64,000 bases of DNA from the NCBI RefSeq assembly GCF_028453695.1, contig NC_135773.1, forward strand, positions 11,842,001 through 11,906,000, read 5' to 3'. Positions 37,736-49,784 of this stretch are shown here, piece by piece. The notes beneath the pieces were generated by a model that did no database searches, was not told the DNA's origin, and saw nothing but the letters and a program-made list of their open reading frames with translations. A program made the position numbers and the translations under genes. Source of the stretch: Augochlora pura. Lineage: Eukaryota; Arthropoda; Insecta; Hymenoptera; Halictidae. The stretch's first letter is position 1; each line of letters starts with the position of its first letter.

Positions 37736-39350
37736 TCAAGACTTCTTTTTATCCGTTGATGCGTCAGATCGTTGTCCCATATTTGGAGAATCGCTCACAT
37801 TTACCTCTTCCTCGTCCACTTCCAGACTGTTTAATCTACAACCGCTACTATTACAATACTGTTTACGTATAACATGAAGACTTATTTTTTCAGGGTATTG
37901 TATTGCCAATAAGGATAACCGCACAAAGACATATCTCATTTTTACTTATAAATTGGGATAATTTAATCAAACTATTTAAGAATGGTTAACCTTAGTTACA
38001 ATATGAAATTAACGTTATTATCAATAACTTACTCATCCTGTTCTAAACTATATAACATCTGAAAACCAGCATCAAGACTAGGAGGGAAGCCCATTTCAGG
38101 ATCTAGTAATTGAAGAGTTGGAACTTCCCGGTAAACATTACCGAATTCATCAAGTTCTTCGAACTGCAATTTGTTTGCTGCTTCATCTAAAACCATCCTA
38201 GAAAATGAGAGAATATTGACGACTACGTAATGATTTCTTTTTCTATATATTATAGTCGTTTCGATAAGACTTAGAACTACAAGGATTAAGATCAAGTTGC
38301 CTCTGTTTTTCCATCATCCTTTCAGTCTTTCTTTTCATGTTCTCTTCAAATTTTAACACATATTCTTGATAGTAGTCGTGAAGAGCAGCTATCCCACCAA
38401 CGCCTGTTTCCAGTAAAACCCTCTCCACTACGTCCTATAAAATTATTTAATTATATAATATAATTTTTAAGTATGAAGTTAAAATATTTTGGTTTTTAAG
38501 GATCTTATTTTACATGAAATTCATGGTCTTTCTGCTCGTATGCCACTTTCATTAAAAGAGTCATTCTCCTCAAAAAATGATCAGCAATATCTGTGAGTGT
38601 TGCTATAGCTGTGTCCGACGACTTTTCAAATCCAATATGAGCCAGTAAAACAATAACAGCATGCCTCAATATAACTCGTGTTGTTTCTGATGTAAGGTAA
38701 TGTACTGTAGATGAATCTTTGAAAGCAGTTCTTAAGGGATAATACATGTTAATACATTTCTATATAATAAATATTATGCATACAGACATATTTAATACCT
38801 TTCTTGAGGTACAGGCAAAAACTGAAACGAATTCTGCGTTTCTTTCACATCTTGTAAGTCTTGTGCTTCAATTGTGGTCATATTTCCAAGTACCATTCCT
38901 TCCTCCTAAAAGTACAGGTCTATATATATGTGTAGATAATTATTGTGTTAGATTTATAGCATGAGAATAAATTGGGAAGCTATTGTGACCATTAGTTTAT
39001 GTCAGGTGTTTTCTATTTAAATACTGTTCATAGTTATATTATTACCATCATTCGTAACTGTTGATGAAAATTTATAGTATTTAACACATGAAGGTTTCCC
39101 ATCGGTAGCCTGTAAAAAAAATAATGTGTAACATGGTAAAGAATCTAATGAGGAAGTTTTAAAGAACCTACTGTATATAATCTGGTTGCCTCTCCATCTG
39201 ATAATCGCAATCTGAATTATTTGATTCTTCCATAACCTGTCTCCAAATATTTTCTATAATATCTGGAGTGATTATTTCCTGCTTGAGAGTTTCTCTTGCT
39301 GGCAATTCTCCCCATAGTGAACCAGCTCCAACATTTTTAGCAGACTTCAT
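37736..39350 (-). CDS. SUPT7L: STAGA complex 65 subunit gamma (SUPT7L)
   Basis: Seven exons, right to left: 39172-39350, 39046-39109, 38799-38905, 38514-38730, 38271-38434, 38033-38197, 37736-37934; 364 residues in frame. The first ATG follows a TTTCAG acceptor, so an upstream untranslated exon is expected. SLWGELP near the start matches the WGE-P of human SUPT7L. The centre is a Bromo-associated histone-fold domain (HYLTSETTRVILRHAVIVLLAHIGF, then ATLTDIADHFLRRM), then ERVLLETGVGGIAALHDYY as in SUPT7L. This subunit pairs by histone fold inside the SAGA/STAGA acetyltransferase coactivator. The donor at 38270 (AA|GTCTTA) is weak and is the least certain border, with the acceptor at 37935-37936 next. 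The tail is acidic, then Lys/Ser. A minus-strand AATAAA lies at 37599-37604. Confidence 0.88.
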
Positions 39351-40264
39351 AGCAAAATCTGAAAATTTGTCTACATTGGGAAAAAGTGAAAAATAATTAT
39401 TAAACTATATATAATACAAATTTCGTATTTAACATTATTCTTAAAGTATGTTAATAAAATTATTTTTATAATTACGCATTGTTCTTTACTTTTGCAGAAA
39501 TTGTTTACAGAATACTAATCATTGTTTGTATTTACCTTTTGAATTTACATACATACGTATTTACTGATTTCTAACTTAAAAATCCCGCGCAACCACTAAA
39601 CATAAAACTCGTATACAATGACAAAATTCTTGAAACATCATAACACTTCTCCATAAACTTGCACATAAAGTTGCACAATCTTAGTATTGAACCACACAAG
39701 AGGACTATTTCTAGAGCAATCTTATACGAAATGACATGCAATTAAAATTTCAATTGACACACGTCTCATTTCATACAATCACAGATGTAGTATAAACAGT
39801 ATAGAGAATACGTCATATGTATATTTTTATGTCCTTCGCAACGATACCAACAGTACAAAAGAAAATAAACTATAGCCAATTGCAGTGACCTGCACTACCT
39901 CTGCTTTTAAATATTAAACGTAGCGGGTTTCTTCATGGTTAAGTTTCATATTTTATAGTTCACATCTAATGTATAACTTATGCATGTATGTAAAGTAGTG
40001 AGTTTTACTCCTGCACACCTTTAAGGCGTGGCTTGATCTGTTAGCGAGGAACAACATAGAAATTTTATTCGCTCTGATTGGCTGATGATTCACTACTTGG
40101 GAAGGATTGGCTGCGGCTTGGATGCGCAGTAAAATGGTGGGGATATGCGCGTCAGTTTAAGGATTGAGTAAAGCGTGCAGAAATAGATCACACTACACAT
40201 GTGTTAAAAATTAGGATTATCAATGTGTTATAACCTAATTTTTCATTATTGCCTCTAAATAAGA
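39351..40264. promoter_or_regulatory. Divergent promoter region between SUPT7L and TMEM234
   Basis: It must hold the 5' ends of both genes. At 40075-40145 is a GC-richer block with two inverted CCAAT boxes (ATTGGCTG at about 40078 and 40106) and copy 4 of the dispersed GGATGCGC/AATGGTGGG motif, about 120 bp before the TMEM234 ATG. The rest is AT-rich, with no gene recognised. Confidence 0.45.
40119..40145 (+). repeat. Dispersed GGATGCGC...AATGGTGGG motif, copy 4
   Basis: It reads TGGATGCGCAGTAA followed by AATGGTGGGGATA, nearly identical to copies 1 and 3. It is preceded by GATTGGCTGATGATTCAC. That block has an inverted relative near copy 1 at 13222-13240, so the similarity extends beyond the motif itself. 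Confidence 0.6.
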
Positions 40265-41035
40265 ATGGCTGTATCATTCGGTGAGCCTTATCCGAACTGT
40301 TTACGAATAAGCATGTACCCGCCAATATCTTTTTCATCCATTAACTTTAAACAAATTAATTTACTGTGATATAACTTGTCGACAGCAAATAATTCCTAAT
40401 AATCAATGTATGAAAGTAATTTCCTAGTTACGCCTCTCATTGTGTTCACAAAAGAGAAATAGCTGTCAGTTTTGTATAAAATTTTCATTTCATTATTCAG
40501 AGTCTGTTGTATACCTTGGTTTCGTCGCATTATTATGGGGTGGTACCAATCCATATATTAAAAAGGGTGCTGAAGGACTTGAAAATGTGAAAGCATCATC
40601 CAAAATTGGCCAATTTTTTAAAGAACTCGCATTCCTAGTTACAAAGTTGAAGGTTTGATTTTTTTTATTATCTTATTACACTTGTATAATATTACAGTCT
40701 AAATTTTCTTTTAGTACATTGTGCCATTTGTTATCAATCAATGTGGTTCTGTACTATACTTTCTTATGCTGGCTGGTACTGATATATCATTGGCTGTACC
40801 AGTCACAAATTCTCTCACCTTTGTAGTGACTGCAATCACTGGATCGATGCTGGGTGAAGAAAAAATACATAAAAGTTGGCATTTCATTTAATATCCTGTT
40901 ATAGTTATTGTAATTGTGTTACAACACTTATTAGATTTACTTTTGTTTTTAGATACATACATTGGAATGACACTGATATTGGTTGGAACAATGCTTTGTT
41001 GTTGGGACAAAATAGATGAGACTACATTAAGTTAG
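40265..41035 (+). CDS. TMEM234: Transmembrane protein 234 homologue
   Basis: Four exons join in frame to 136 residues: 40265-40280, 40501-40652, 40715-40874, 40953-41035. The first exon encodes only MAVSF plus one base, then GTGAGC. The family signature LLWGGTNPYIKKGAEG follows, then four hydrophobic helices with NQCGSVLYFLML and VPVTNSLTFVVTAITGSMLGEE. That is the EamA/small multidrug-resistance-like fold expected for UPF0546 proteins. Function is poorly known; in vertebrates it is linked to kidney filtration. An AATAAA at 41386-41391 is a plausible poly(A) signal. It is divergent from SUPT7L. Confidence 0.9.
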
Positions 41036-44000
41036 TTTTATTTAATATATTAATGATTATACCGAGGTATGAAACGTTAAATGAATGTTAGATGAAACAT
41101 TAAATTTAATAATGTCAATGACTGAACAGGCTCTTGTGTTAATGATGAAAGAAGAGAATTAATTTTTGTTGAAGCACGTAATTTACAGTATTTTATAAAT
41201 TTGCTAATGTTAAGAATATACGAATATTCGGAGACTAATAGTGATATTAACTTTATGTGATAATGATGCGGATGTACTATAATGTTAGCGATCTATGCCA
41301 ATAGAATTTTTAGAATAATTTCACGAACTATATAATCAGTTAAAATGCACGTAGAAATACAAATGATTGTACTTTATTGTGGATTAATAAAATTTTGTCA
41401 AGTTTATAATTATGTCTCATATATTGTTGGTGTTTATTAATAACGCTTTGTTAAAGATAACTGCAGATCTGATATAAAATTATGTCGAAAGAAAAAGTAA
41501 TTAAAAAGGTAGCCGCAGGTTTAATTTTAAAAGCGATAGTGGTGCTTCTTGTAGTAAAAATTAGAAGTTTCGTTCAGAAGTGTGCACAGCGTCTGTTGAT
41601 AAATGGCAGAACGTTAAAACTATTAGCCAATATCAACGGTCGGTAAATTCATGTAAAAGCTTGAGCTATTTGCCACTGCATGTATTGGCGCTGTACGAGT
41701 TCTGAACGAAGTTTTGAAATTTCGTCACAAGAAGCGTCACTATCGCCCGAGTAACAATTGATTCTTCCTGGATTTTACATTGTATCTTATGGAAAAAGGA
41801 ACAACATTCATCAGTTCTATACATTTACAATAATAAATATACTTTTTTACATAACGTAAACCAAGAGAGACTTCTGAACATTTTCGTACTTTGAGAATCT
41901 TTTTTTTGAACCATAAATTAACAGATATTTTAAGTTATTTTTCGCACACGTATTTTCTTATACGACCAGAATCGCTTGTAACTGTAATAAATATACAATT
42001 TTCTTTATAGTTGCAACGATAAATAAACCTTTATAACATAATATAATCAATTCATCCTAGTGGATAGATTTAGGACGAAAGTTTATCACTATAACATAGC
42101 AGTTGCTCAATTTTTGTTAATTTTGACAAACGTAATTATGACAATCTATAATATGAAGCCGCTGTGAAGCATCAGCACTAACATTTTGATGCCAATAATA
42201 CTAGTTCTGAACAATCTGTTATCGAATCATTTAGGGTTCTTTAGGAGGGTAGACTAGGAATGGGGACCTTACTGTACTTCTAGGATATTCAGTTGTTATT
42301 TTTTCCTGGCAAAAGAAATCTTATTACCGACAATAAGATGGATATAATAATACACTACATTACACATCACCTTAAATGTTTACTATTATTTCATTATCTT
42401 ATAGGCGTAATATATTATTTTAAATTAGTATGCAAACCTGCCAAACTTTCTGCATTTTCGTATAGCAAATTCTTCCTGTTCATCGAAAGAAATAGAGATA
42501 AATAATGAACACATAAGACGTGAAGATAATGAATTTTTAGTATTGTAAAGGATGTAAATCTAGACTGTTCGCGAGATCAGCTTGTTACGTGGAAACAAAA
42601 AGACATACTCGATGATAAATGTTAACGGTTTAACATTGATTGCATGCTGTTACGAAATAAATGGAATATAAATATGATGCTACGATGTTTTATTAGTACT
42701 GAAAATATTCTGTGTTATACTCACAGCACAGAGTAACATATGGAACACCGTGCTTACATATTTATTTATTTCAAATTAGTTATTGCGTTACAAAATATAG
42801 TTTATTCTGACACTTCCATCTTTAGGCATTTCAACACTTTCTCTTACATATATGATAAAATAAAAACTATGTTAATAGTTAATACATACTTATTGAAGAA
42901 TCGATACAAATGGTCTATATATCCATTATATTTACATGCAAACATGTAACAGTTCACATATATACATATAACGCAAGTAGCACCAAATAGAGGAAGTGAA
43001 AATTGCTGGTGGTCCAGTTGACAATTCACGTTGTAAAAAAAAATTCCATAAAGATGGTGGTATATTACAGTATAACAGATGAAACTCTTTTCTTTTCCGT
43101 AGGAATCATTCACTGTTCCATCGATACCATATTCTCATAAAATAAATCGTTTCCGTGACAAAGGCTGCGGCTTTTAATTATTGATAACTGAAGAGAAAGA
43201 TTAAGTGGAGACACACAATAAAGCAAAGAGTGAAGATAGTTAGAAATAAGGATTATTATTACAAATATTTACAATTAGTATATGTAAGTAAGATCAGGTC
43301 GATCTATGCACAATGAAACATTTAAAAATAATACATAATCGCTAGTTATTCACTTGCGCAACATAATCCATTGCGAACACAATTTGAAAAATATTTTATT
43401 TTCGCGCTATTACACTATAGCTTAATCTTAATGCGATATTACCTTGTTACATTCGTAGATTAAAATACCTTGCACATTTAGAAATTTTGATTTATCTTGG
43501 AACAATGTGTGTACACTTAATAGAAACGGAAATGGCACTCTGATTCACGGTGAAATAAAGTTAATTTCTTCTGTTCTTTTTTTTACTTTTTTTTTTCCTT
43601 GTAAACCACACGCTTCACTTTCTTTTGTTACACGAACGAATGCACGGAATGCTTGTTTTTAATTACTGGAATGCGATTACGAACACTTGTTAAGCGACGA
43701 ATAAACATGTTCATTATGAAAAGATCAGTGAATGATATTCTGATCGCGTTCTCGTCTCGCCCAACAAATTTAATTTGTTAAATTTGGCAGAGAGAAGGCT
43801 CGATTATCGAAGGAGGATCCTATCTTCAACGATAAGATTCGTACAGAAATTTATAATCCGTTCAATTCGAACAACATCCAATCGTAACTGATTTCTGCGG
43901 GCAACATTTTAGAAATAAAATCGTTCTCCTAGGTTTTATTCAATTTTAATCAGAGAGAAACACAGAACATGCTTACATTACGGTACATCTTACATTTTGT

Positions 44001-44346
44001 TACGAATGTGCACGTTGGTCACAATTTGTTTGCGATAAAAGTTCGAACGTGGTAAGTCCAGCGGTTCCCGAACGCAGTTAAACGTTTACATTGCCCCCGG
44101 TTACAATCGCGCAGGAAGATTCTCGAATAATTTTCACTTCGGTTAATAAGATTATCATTAATTCTTCCGTACCTCGATGCCTTTCATTGCACATTGGAAT
44201 ACAGAACAAAAATGGTAATATTAGTTCCGTACAGTTATTCACCGCGAACGGCGGTGGTACGACGACACGTTTATTATTAATTAAACCCTTACAATTAACG
44301 AATTACTTATGAAACTCAAGACTAGCATTGATCAATGGCCTCCCCT
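41036..44346. other. 3' UTRs and intergenic DNA
   Basis: 41036 to about 41400 is the TMEM234 3' UTR. From 44346 leftwards the DNA is probably 3' UTR of the Ser/Arg-rich gene; several minus-strand AATAAA signals (for example near 42760) could end it. Apart from the small frame at 41482 I see no gene. Confidence 0.4.
41482..41646 (+). CDS. Possible 54-residue small membrane protein
   Basis: An ATG-initiated small frame: a basic start (MSKEKVIKKVAAG), a hydrophobic stretch LILKAIVVLLVVKI, then a basic tail ending LLANINGR. It lies just past the TMEM234 poly(A) signal on the same strand. I do not recognise it. The Lys-rich start and single predicted helix could be chance in AT-rich DNA; conservation in related genomes would decide. 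Confidence 0.25.
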   Translation: MSKEKVIKKVAAGLILKAIVVLLVVKIRSFVQKCAQRLLINGRTLKLLANINGR

Positions 44347-47300
44347 TCAAGCCCGGGACTTCTTGCTCTTCAGCTTGAACCATCCCGCGCTCTTGTTCGG
44401 ATCGCGTGGAACAGATGTGGACCTGCTTAGTTCTGGTTTCGAGTTAACGCTGCGTGACTTAGTGGCCAACGATTCCGTGGAAACGGTTCTATCCACCTTC
44501 TGCTTGTCTTTCGATTTCAACGTGCTGCGATTGATTGTGCCTGAAAATGGAAAACGTTCCGCATCAAATATAGCGTATCGATTTATTCTTACGGACAGAG
44601 CTTGTACATGGGTGTCCCAGAAGTCGCTCGTAATCGGAATACGATGGTCGTTTTCGAGATCATTGTTATCATCGATTGCGAGTAACTTTTCAGACACCTT
44701 GTATATTATTAAACGGTGCAGTCTCGTTAACAAGTTCAGCATTGTTTACCAGTTTTCGAGAGATTATCTTTGCTTCGACGGGCGTCTTTTCCACGGCGAC
44801 TGAGCGTCTCGCGACTTCTTTGTCTGCGTCTCATGGTCGCCATTGACTTTGGATGCAATTGTTGGTCGTAATTGATCTCGAACGGTTCCCTGTAGTGTCT
44901 CGGCTTCCAGGGCGCGAGAACGCTTACGCTCCTCGACACTGTTCTCGTATGCGACTGCAAGGGTCGATTCAGTTCCTCTCTGCTCGCCGCTCTGCGTCTC
45001 TCATTGGGACCAGGTATTTCGCCCACTAGAAACGCACACAGCACCGTTAAACATTTTGTCATTGCGAATAGAATTAGTAATTTTCTGAGAATATTAAAGT
45101 ATGGTACCCTTTGTTTAACACTTTATTTACCGGAGTTTGTCAATCCGCTTTTTAACGACTGAACTGTAGACTAAGAGAAGCTCTATAATTTTCTTTTATA
45201 CCGTATAAAACGGATGTACCATAGGTTAGAAAAACCTTTTCGATTTAAAATTGAAATAGCTTTGACTTCATAGGGTTAACTAATCTTAAAAATAGCAGAC
45301 TTGTTGCCGATAAGTGATCAAGCTTGACGCACCTGTAGCAGCATGGAGGTATACAACAGATCTCTGCGATCTCTGGGAGTTCTGACTCTGTTGACTGCTG
45401 TCCCCTGTTGTACTCTCGCCGGATGACAACGCGCTCTCCGCGAGTCTCGGTGGTTTCCGGGGCGGCGACAGAATTCCCAAACCATGGCGGCTGGAGGTCG
45501 TTACGTCACGCCCTGAACAAGCGTGGTCGTCGGCTCGTTTGCTTCTGGAACGGTGAACGAGTATGTATCAGAAACCGATATAAACTGGAATCGACATATC
45601 TTATAATTAGACTGAGGATCTTCGTGCAAAATAAAAATGGCCCACATCGTTTGCAAGATAAGCGAATGAAATAATAACAAATTGTTTCTTCTAATAATTT
45701 TGTTAACTTGAAGACTGTGTAACGACATCAGTGAGTTCTTGTTATGTTTTCACAATTTTACACTTTAGCTACTGATTTCAGCCATAAACGTATAAAATCC
45801 CCAGTTTATGCATAAGCATAGTAGTCGCGAGATTTTTTCGGTTCTCTCCATAACCGTTTCAAGAATCGAAACCGATACGATAACTGTTTTCGACCCCTTG
45901 ATTGAAAATTCACACTAAACCTACAAATTCGGTCAAAATGACCGATTCTACGCTTTTTCTTTTAAAATTTTAAAATTATTAAATGGATATCACGATTGAA
46001 GCATAAATTATAATAGGAAATGGCAGAAAGTTTAAATAAATCCAGACTTGCCATTCTTCTAAAGCAAAACGCGTAAGCATTGTTCGAGTTCGGTAGGTTT
46101 AGTATTAACTCTATGACGTCCGGTGGCTCCACGTTGGTGCCATGCGAAAACTAAACGAAAGTTAATATTGCGTGTTCGGTTTAACTAACAGTAAATTACA
46201 GACGTAGCTACTTTGTGATTTCATAAAAACCCGTGCCCTTCGACAATGGCAAACGAAAAAGAAGACGCAATTATACGTGATGAGTGTGCGGACATCTTGT
46301 CCAGAAGAAATGAAATTATGTAAGTCGGTTCCATCGGCGGGACACGAAAAAATCTAGGTTATACGTGCGGACGGCATAGTGTCGTAAATAAATTGCATAG
46401 CGGACATGTATTATATAAATAATTGAGTAATAACCATTCTTTAATAATTAAATTTAATAATTATTTCTTTTTATTCTTTTAAATTCAATAATAATTATAA
46501 TTTAATAATTAATTCCATTAATTAATAACCATTTTACTTCGTTAATACTTCTTCGGTTGATACAAGTCGAAAGAAGATTGTTTAGAACAAAGATGACGCT
46601 TCTGCTCACCTGCGATCTCTATTGGACGAAACGGATTCTTGATCGGTGTCGCCGAAGAAGCGCAAGTTCTTCTGCACGGAGACCCGTTCGGGCGCGGACG
46701 AGGCCTCCTCGTCCTCGGTGCCGGTGGTCAGGATCTCGCTCTCCGGTATCCTGGGCTTCTTGTCCACCGCCTGAAACAAACGAAATCGGCGATTATCGCG
46801 ACGGTAACGGTCACCCGGTACCCGGAAAAATGCCGGGCAACGTGGAAACGGGAACGCCGGTGGTAACACGAGAGGGAAACACTGTCTATCGTCGGCGTGA
46901 TCGCCGGCGAACGAGAGAAAGGCGAGGAAAAACGAGCGGTTTCTTGGCGGTTGGAAAGACCGAGTACACGAAATACAATAAAGCCGAGCACAAAGGTGTA
47001 TTCTTCGCGTAGAAAGGAGAAAAATCCCGGCTTCCCGGCTCGTTTCTATCCGTGGCGCCTTCATGAGTCATGATCCACCTCCTCCTCCTCCTCCTCCTCC
47101 ACCTCCTCCACCTCCTTCGCCTCCTTGTTCACGAGCATCTTCTTCTTCTTCTTCTCTTCTTTCTCGGAGCATCGGCTCATCCGATAGATCATCGTCCACA
47201 GCGAGATTCACGCGCACGCAATCATCCCGAACGGCCTATCGAAGCGGCTAGAGGATCGGAATCGGTCCCTGACAGAGATTATTCCGCGGACCGATGGTTA

Positions 47301-49784
47301 AGCTAGGCAGCCCCTGATCGGCACTTAATCTCGCGATTAAATTAAACCACAGAGCGCGGAGTTAGTTAAGCATTTAATCAAACTGGTAATTGGAGGTTGT
47401 ACTAGCCTAATGGCTCCGCTCCGTAGCGACCCTGCGCGCTCTGACTGATGAATGCACCGGCTCACTCGGGCTCGCCGCGAACTCGATAACCGGAACCACG
47501 ATCCGCCGTCCCGCTCGTTATCGGATGCGATTCACAAAAATACGCCGCTTCGGAGTTATTCCAGTTTCGAGCGGAGGAGCCGCATCGCGGTGTTCGCCGG
47601 CACGACGCGCTCTCGCGTTCGAAGCCGTCGCCGAATATCACACTGTCTTCTCCTTCTCTCTTGCCGATGTTATGACATCGAACGATGCTCCCGCGGCTAA
47701 CTTTTCTATTCGTTAATCTAGCTTTTACAGGTTTGTAACAGCTGTTAACCTTTTAGATACTACGCGCCACTATAGTGGCTTTCGCGAATGGCTCGTGCTT
47801 TACTCAATCGTTTTATTATTTATTAAAGCAAACAATTCAAGTGAAAGTGTGTATATACAATATATTAAGAAAAGAATATATGTTATTAGTACTATATACA
47901 TATAGATATCCGGAAAAAATATATATTAAGAGAAAATCGTAATTTAGTTACGAAAAACTTTATTTGCGCAAAATCCTGGCGTACCTAAAAGGTTTAATAT
48001 TATACGCTTCGTCCAAATTGAAACAAAATTTGGTATTCGTGTACAACGGTGTCTCGTGAATCGCGCGCGGTACAGCCGGCAACGAGACGATTCCACACGG
48101 AAAAGTCAATCGAATAAAAAGAATCGAATTTGTTCGTGCGGCGCTCCGTTTGTGGAAGAGTCAAGTTTGAAAACTTGTCGGGTTCGCGTGCATTAGTATC
48201 CAGGAGAAGTAGAATCGGCGAGTCATGGTCAGACAAGTCAGCCGACTGCTATTCAATAGGAGGATCTGTTGGATAAATCTTCGAACTCGATTTCCTCGGA
48301 AACGGGTTCTAAGCTAAGAAATGTTATTGTTTTTTGCCGACATGTTTTTATATGGAGAATCCACGGAGTACCCAGTTTCGTAAATAAATTGCATAGCGGA
48401 CATGTATTATATAAATAACTAAGTAATAGGGTAAGTACTTCGTTAACATTTCTTCGGTTGATATTGATTAACCCCTTGCACTATAATAACGAGTTAGACT
48501 CGTGACAAAGGTATCACGCAAGATCTGCTAAAAATGAATATTATTAATTTCTTCTAAATCGAAATCAAATTGAATCCTTCTGTTATCAAAGTCTAGAAAC
48601 GGGAGTGAATAAAGACAAGACAGAAGTAACTAGAATTATCTGGTTTCATTAAGGACAATATTAACCCTTTGCACTCGAAGCCATTATAACTGTAATTCTA
48701 AAATAACTTTTCTGACATATAGCGTTTCAATTTTATATGACAAAATTATAGTTATACTTTTAATAATTTATAAAATCTAATTTTGCATAATATAAAAATT
48801 ATTTTCGAACGCGCTGTAACAATTTTAGCGGTGCCTCAGAGTCACCACTCGAGTGCGAAGGGTTAAGGATAAACAAGTGCTAATCAACGCAGCGTGAAAA
48901 GAGTCGTAGGACAAGGGGTTAACCATCGGGAACCGAGGCTGCATCGAAAATTTTCCAAACTCCCATTCGGCCGTTGCGCCTCGTGCGCAAGAAACGCGCT
49001 CGCTGCAGCAGGGTATCGCCATTTTTGGCGAAGGAATCTTTAATTTTTCGCGCTAACGTGTCCCGTCACTGCGTAGGCATTTATCGCGGCATTATGCATG
49101 CAACAAAGTTTAAGTATCCAGAGACCATTCTCTATAAAAAAAGCATCGCCCACTCGCTACCAATTTCGGAGCGAGTCTCGCGGATACGTTTGCTGAATTT
49201 GATTACTTTATAGAACCGTTCCGGATGAATGATGTCACGGGCAAGAATAATTTACGTCGCTCGCCGTTATTAAAAATCCGTTCACGTACCCGTTCGCAAT
49301 ACCAAACCAGACGAATGTTTCATACATAATAAACGCTCGACGCACGAGGTCCGATCCGCAGTTCAGTAATTCCGAACCGTTGCAACACGCTTTAGTTATC
49401 GTAATTACAGCGCTCGTTTCGCCAAACGAAAAATTAACGACACCGGCAATTATCTCGTCCGAGCATTACATTTAAGAAAACGCACGCGTTACGAACGTGT
49501 TAATTGGCTGACCCAAATACCTGGATCTTTAGGCGAATAGTTTCGATCGCCCAGTGAAACGAACTCACCTTCATATTCGATTTATTCTTCCTGGACAAAG
49601 ACTTGAACCAGCCCTTTCGTTCGGCTTCTTGGCCCTGATTCTCCCTGGTGAGGGTGTGCGTCGAGTCGCAAAAGGTTTCCTCGTCTCTGGTCAGTGTACC
49701 CGTGGATCTTGACAGCCTCGTCGGTCTCGGCGGACTCGGACTGCCGCTGGGAGTGGATAGGCGTCTGCGTTGGCTGTACTCCTC
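44347..49784 (-). CDS. C-terminal exons of an unidentified Ser/Arg-rich protein (partial)
   Basis: Five coding exons, right to left, join in frame to 334 residues and a stop: 49569-49784, 46610-46770, 45333-45490, 44750-45025, 44347-44540. The first begins in phase 0 after an AG acceptor, so the 5' part lies further right; I could not find more coding exons up to 64000. The sequence is Ser/Arg/Lys-rich and probably disordered: STPSGSPSPPRPTRLSRSTG, ILSPPRKPPRL, RRRQRSRETLSRRGKD. Two GWFK motifs (KGWFKSLSRKNK early, SAGWFKLKSKKSRA at the extreme end) look like a repeated short linear motif. APWKPRHYREPFEINYDQ is the most protein-like segment. It could be the cytoplasmic tail of an adhesion protein or a scaffold; I do not assign a function. 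The 2.8 kb intron 46771-49568 has gathered several mini-elements. Confidence 0.7.
46383..46562 (+). repeat. Direct repeat A (copy 1, interrupted)
   Basis: 46383-46432 is almost identical to 48379-48428 (core ATTGCATAGCGGACATG). Its end, at 46535-46562 (ACTTCGTTAATACTTCTTCG), matches 48436-48461. About 100 bp of AT-rich TTAATAATT-type sequence interrupts this copy. Confidence 0.6.
47078..47125 (+). repeat. (CCT)n microsatellite
   Basis: An imperfect CCT/CCA trinucleotide run in the large intron of the Ser/Arg-rich gene, followed by a TTC run at about 47140-47160. Open frames across it (poly-Pro, poly-Leu) are artefacts. Confidence 0.8.
47745..47997 (+). mobile_element. TTAA-flanked MITE family B, copy 1
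   Basis: The ends read TTAACCTTTTAGATAC and, inverted, GTACCTAAAAGGTTTAA. The interior matches 57553-57800 in reverse orientation almost base for base, including CGCCACTATAGTGGC and TTACGAAAAACTTTATTTGCGC. TTAA at both edges and about 14 bp TIRs point to a non-autonomous piggyBac-type element (inference). It has no coding capacity. Confidence 0.75.
48378..48465 (+). repeat. Direct repeat A (copy 2)
   Basis: The uninterrupted counterpart of 46383-46562, in the same orientation about 2 kb away, inside the same intron. It directly abuts dispersed repeat C at 48468. Confidence 0.6.
48468..48625 (-). repeat. Dispersed repeat C, copy 1
   Basis: Starts TTAACCCCTTGCACTATAAT and contains the near-palindrome CGAGTTAGACTCG. 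Read on the minus strand it aligns with 52142-52290 and 62620-62776 over about 150 bp. Shared words include GATAACAGAA, TTCAATTTGATTTCGATT, AAATTAATAAT and ATTATAGTGCAAG. Confidence 0.65.
48661..48866. mobile_element. TTAA-flanked MITE
   Basis: A 206 bp element bounded by TTAACCCTTTGCACTCGA and, inverted at the right end, TCGAGTGCGAAGGGTTAA. The 18 bp terminal inverted repeats differ at one position. TTAA edges suggest a piggyBac-type non-autonomous element. The interior is AT-rich and non-coding. Confidence 0.7.

Noticed and set aside
46606..47064. Full 152-codon minus-strand frame as a gene
   Set aside because: Only 46610-46770 is coding. It is bounded by a TTTCAG acceptor and GTGAGC donor that fit the phases of neighbouring exons; the rest is intron.
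47063..47306. Poly-Pro and poly-Leu open frames
   Set aside because: Two frames of the same (CCT)n repeat inside an intron.
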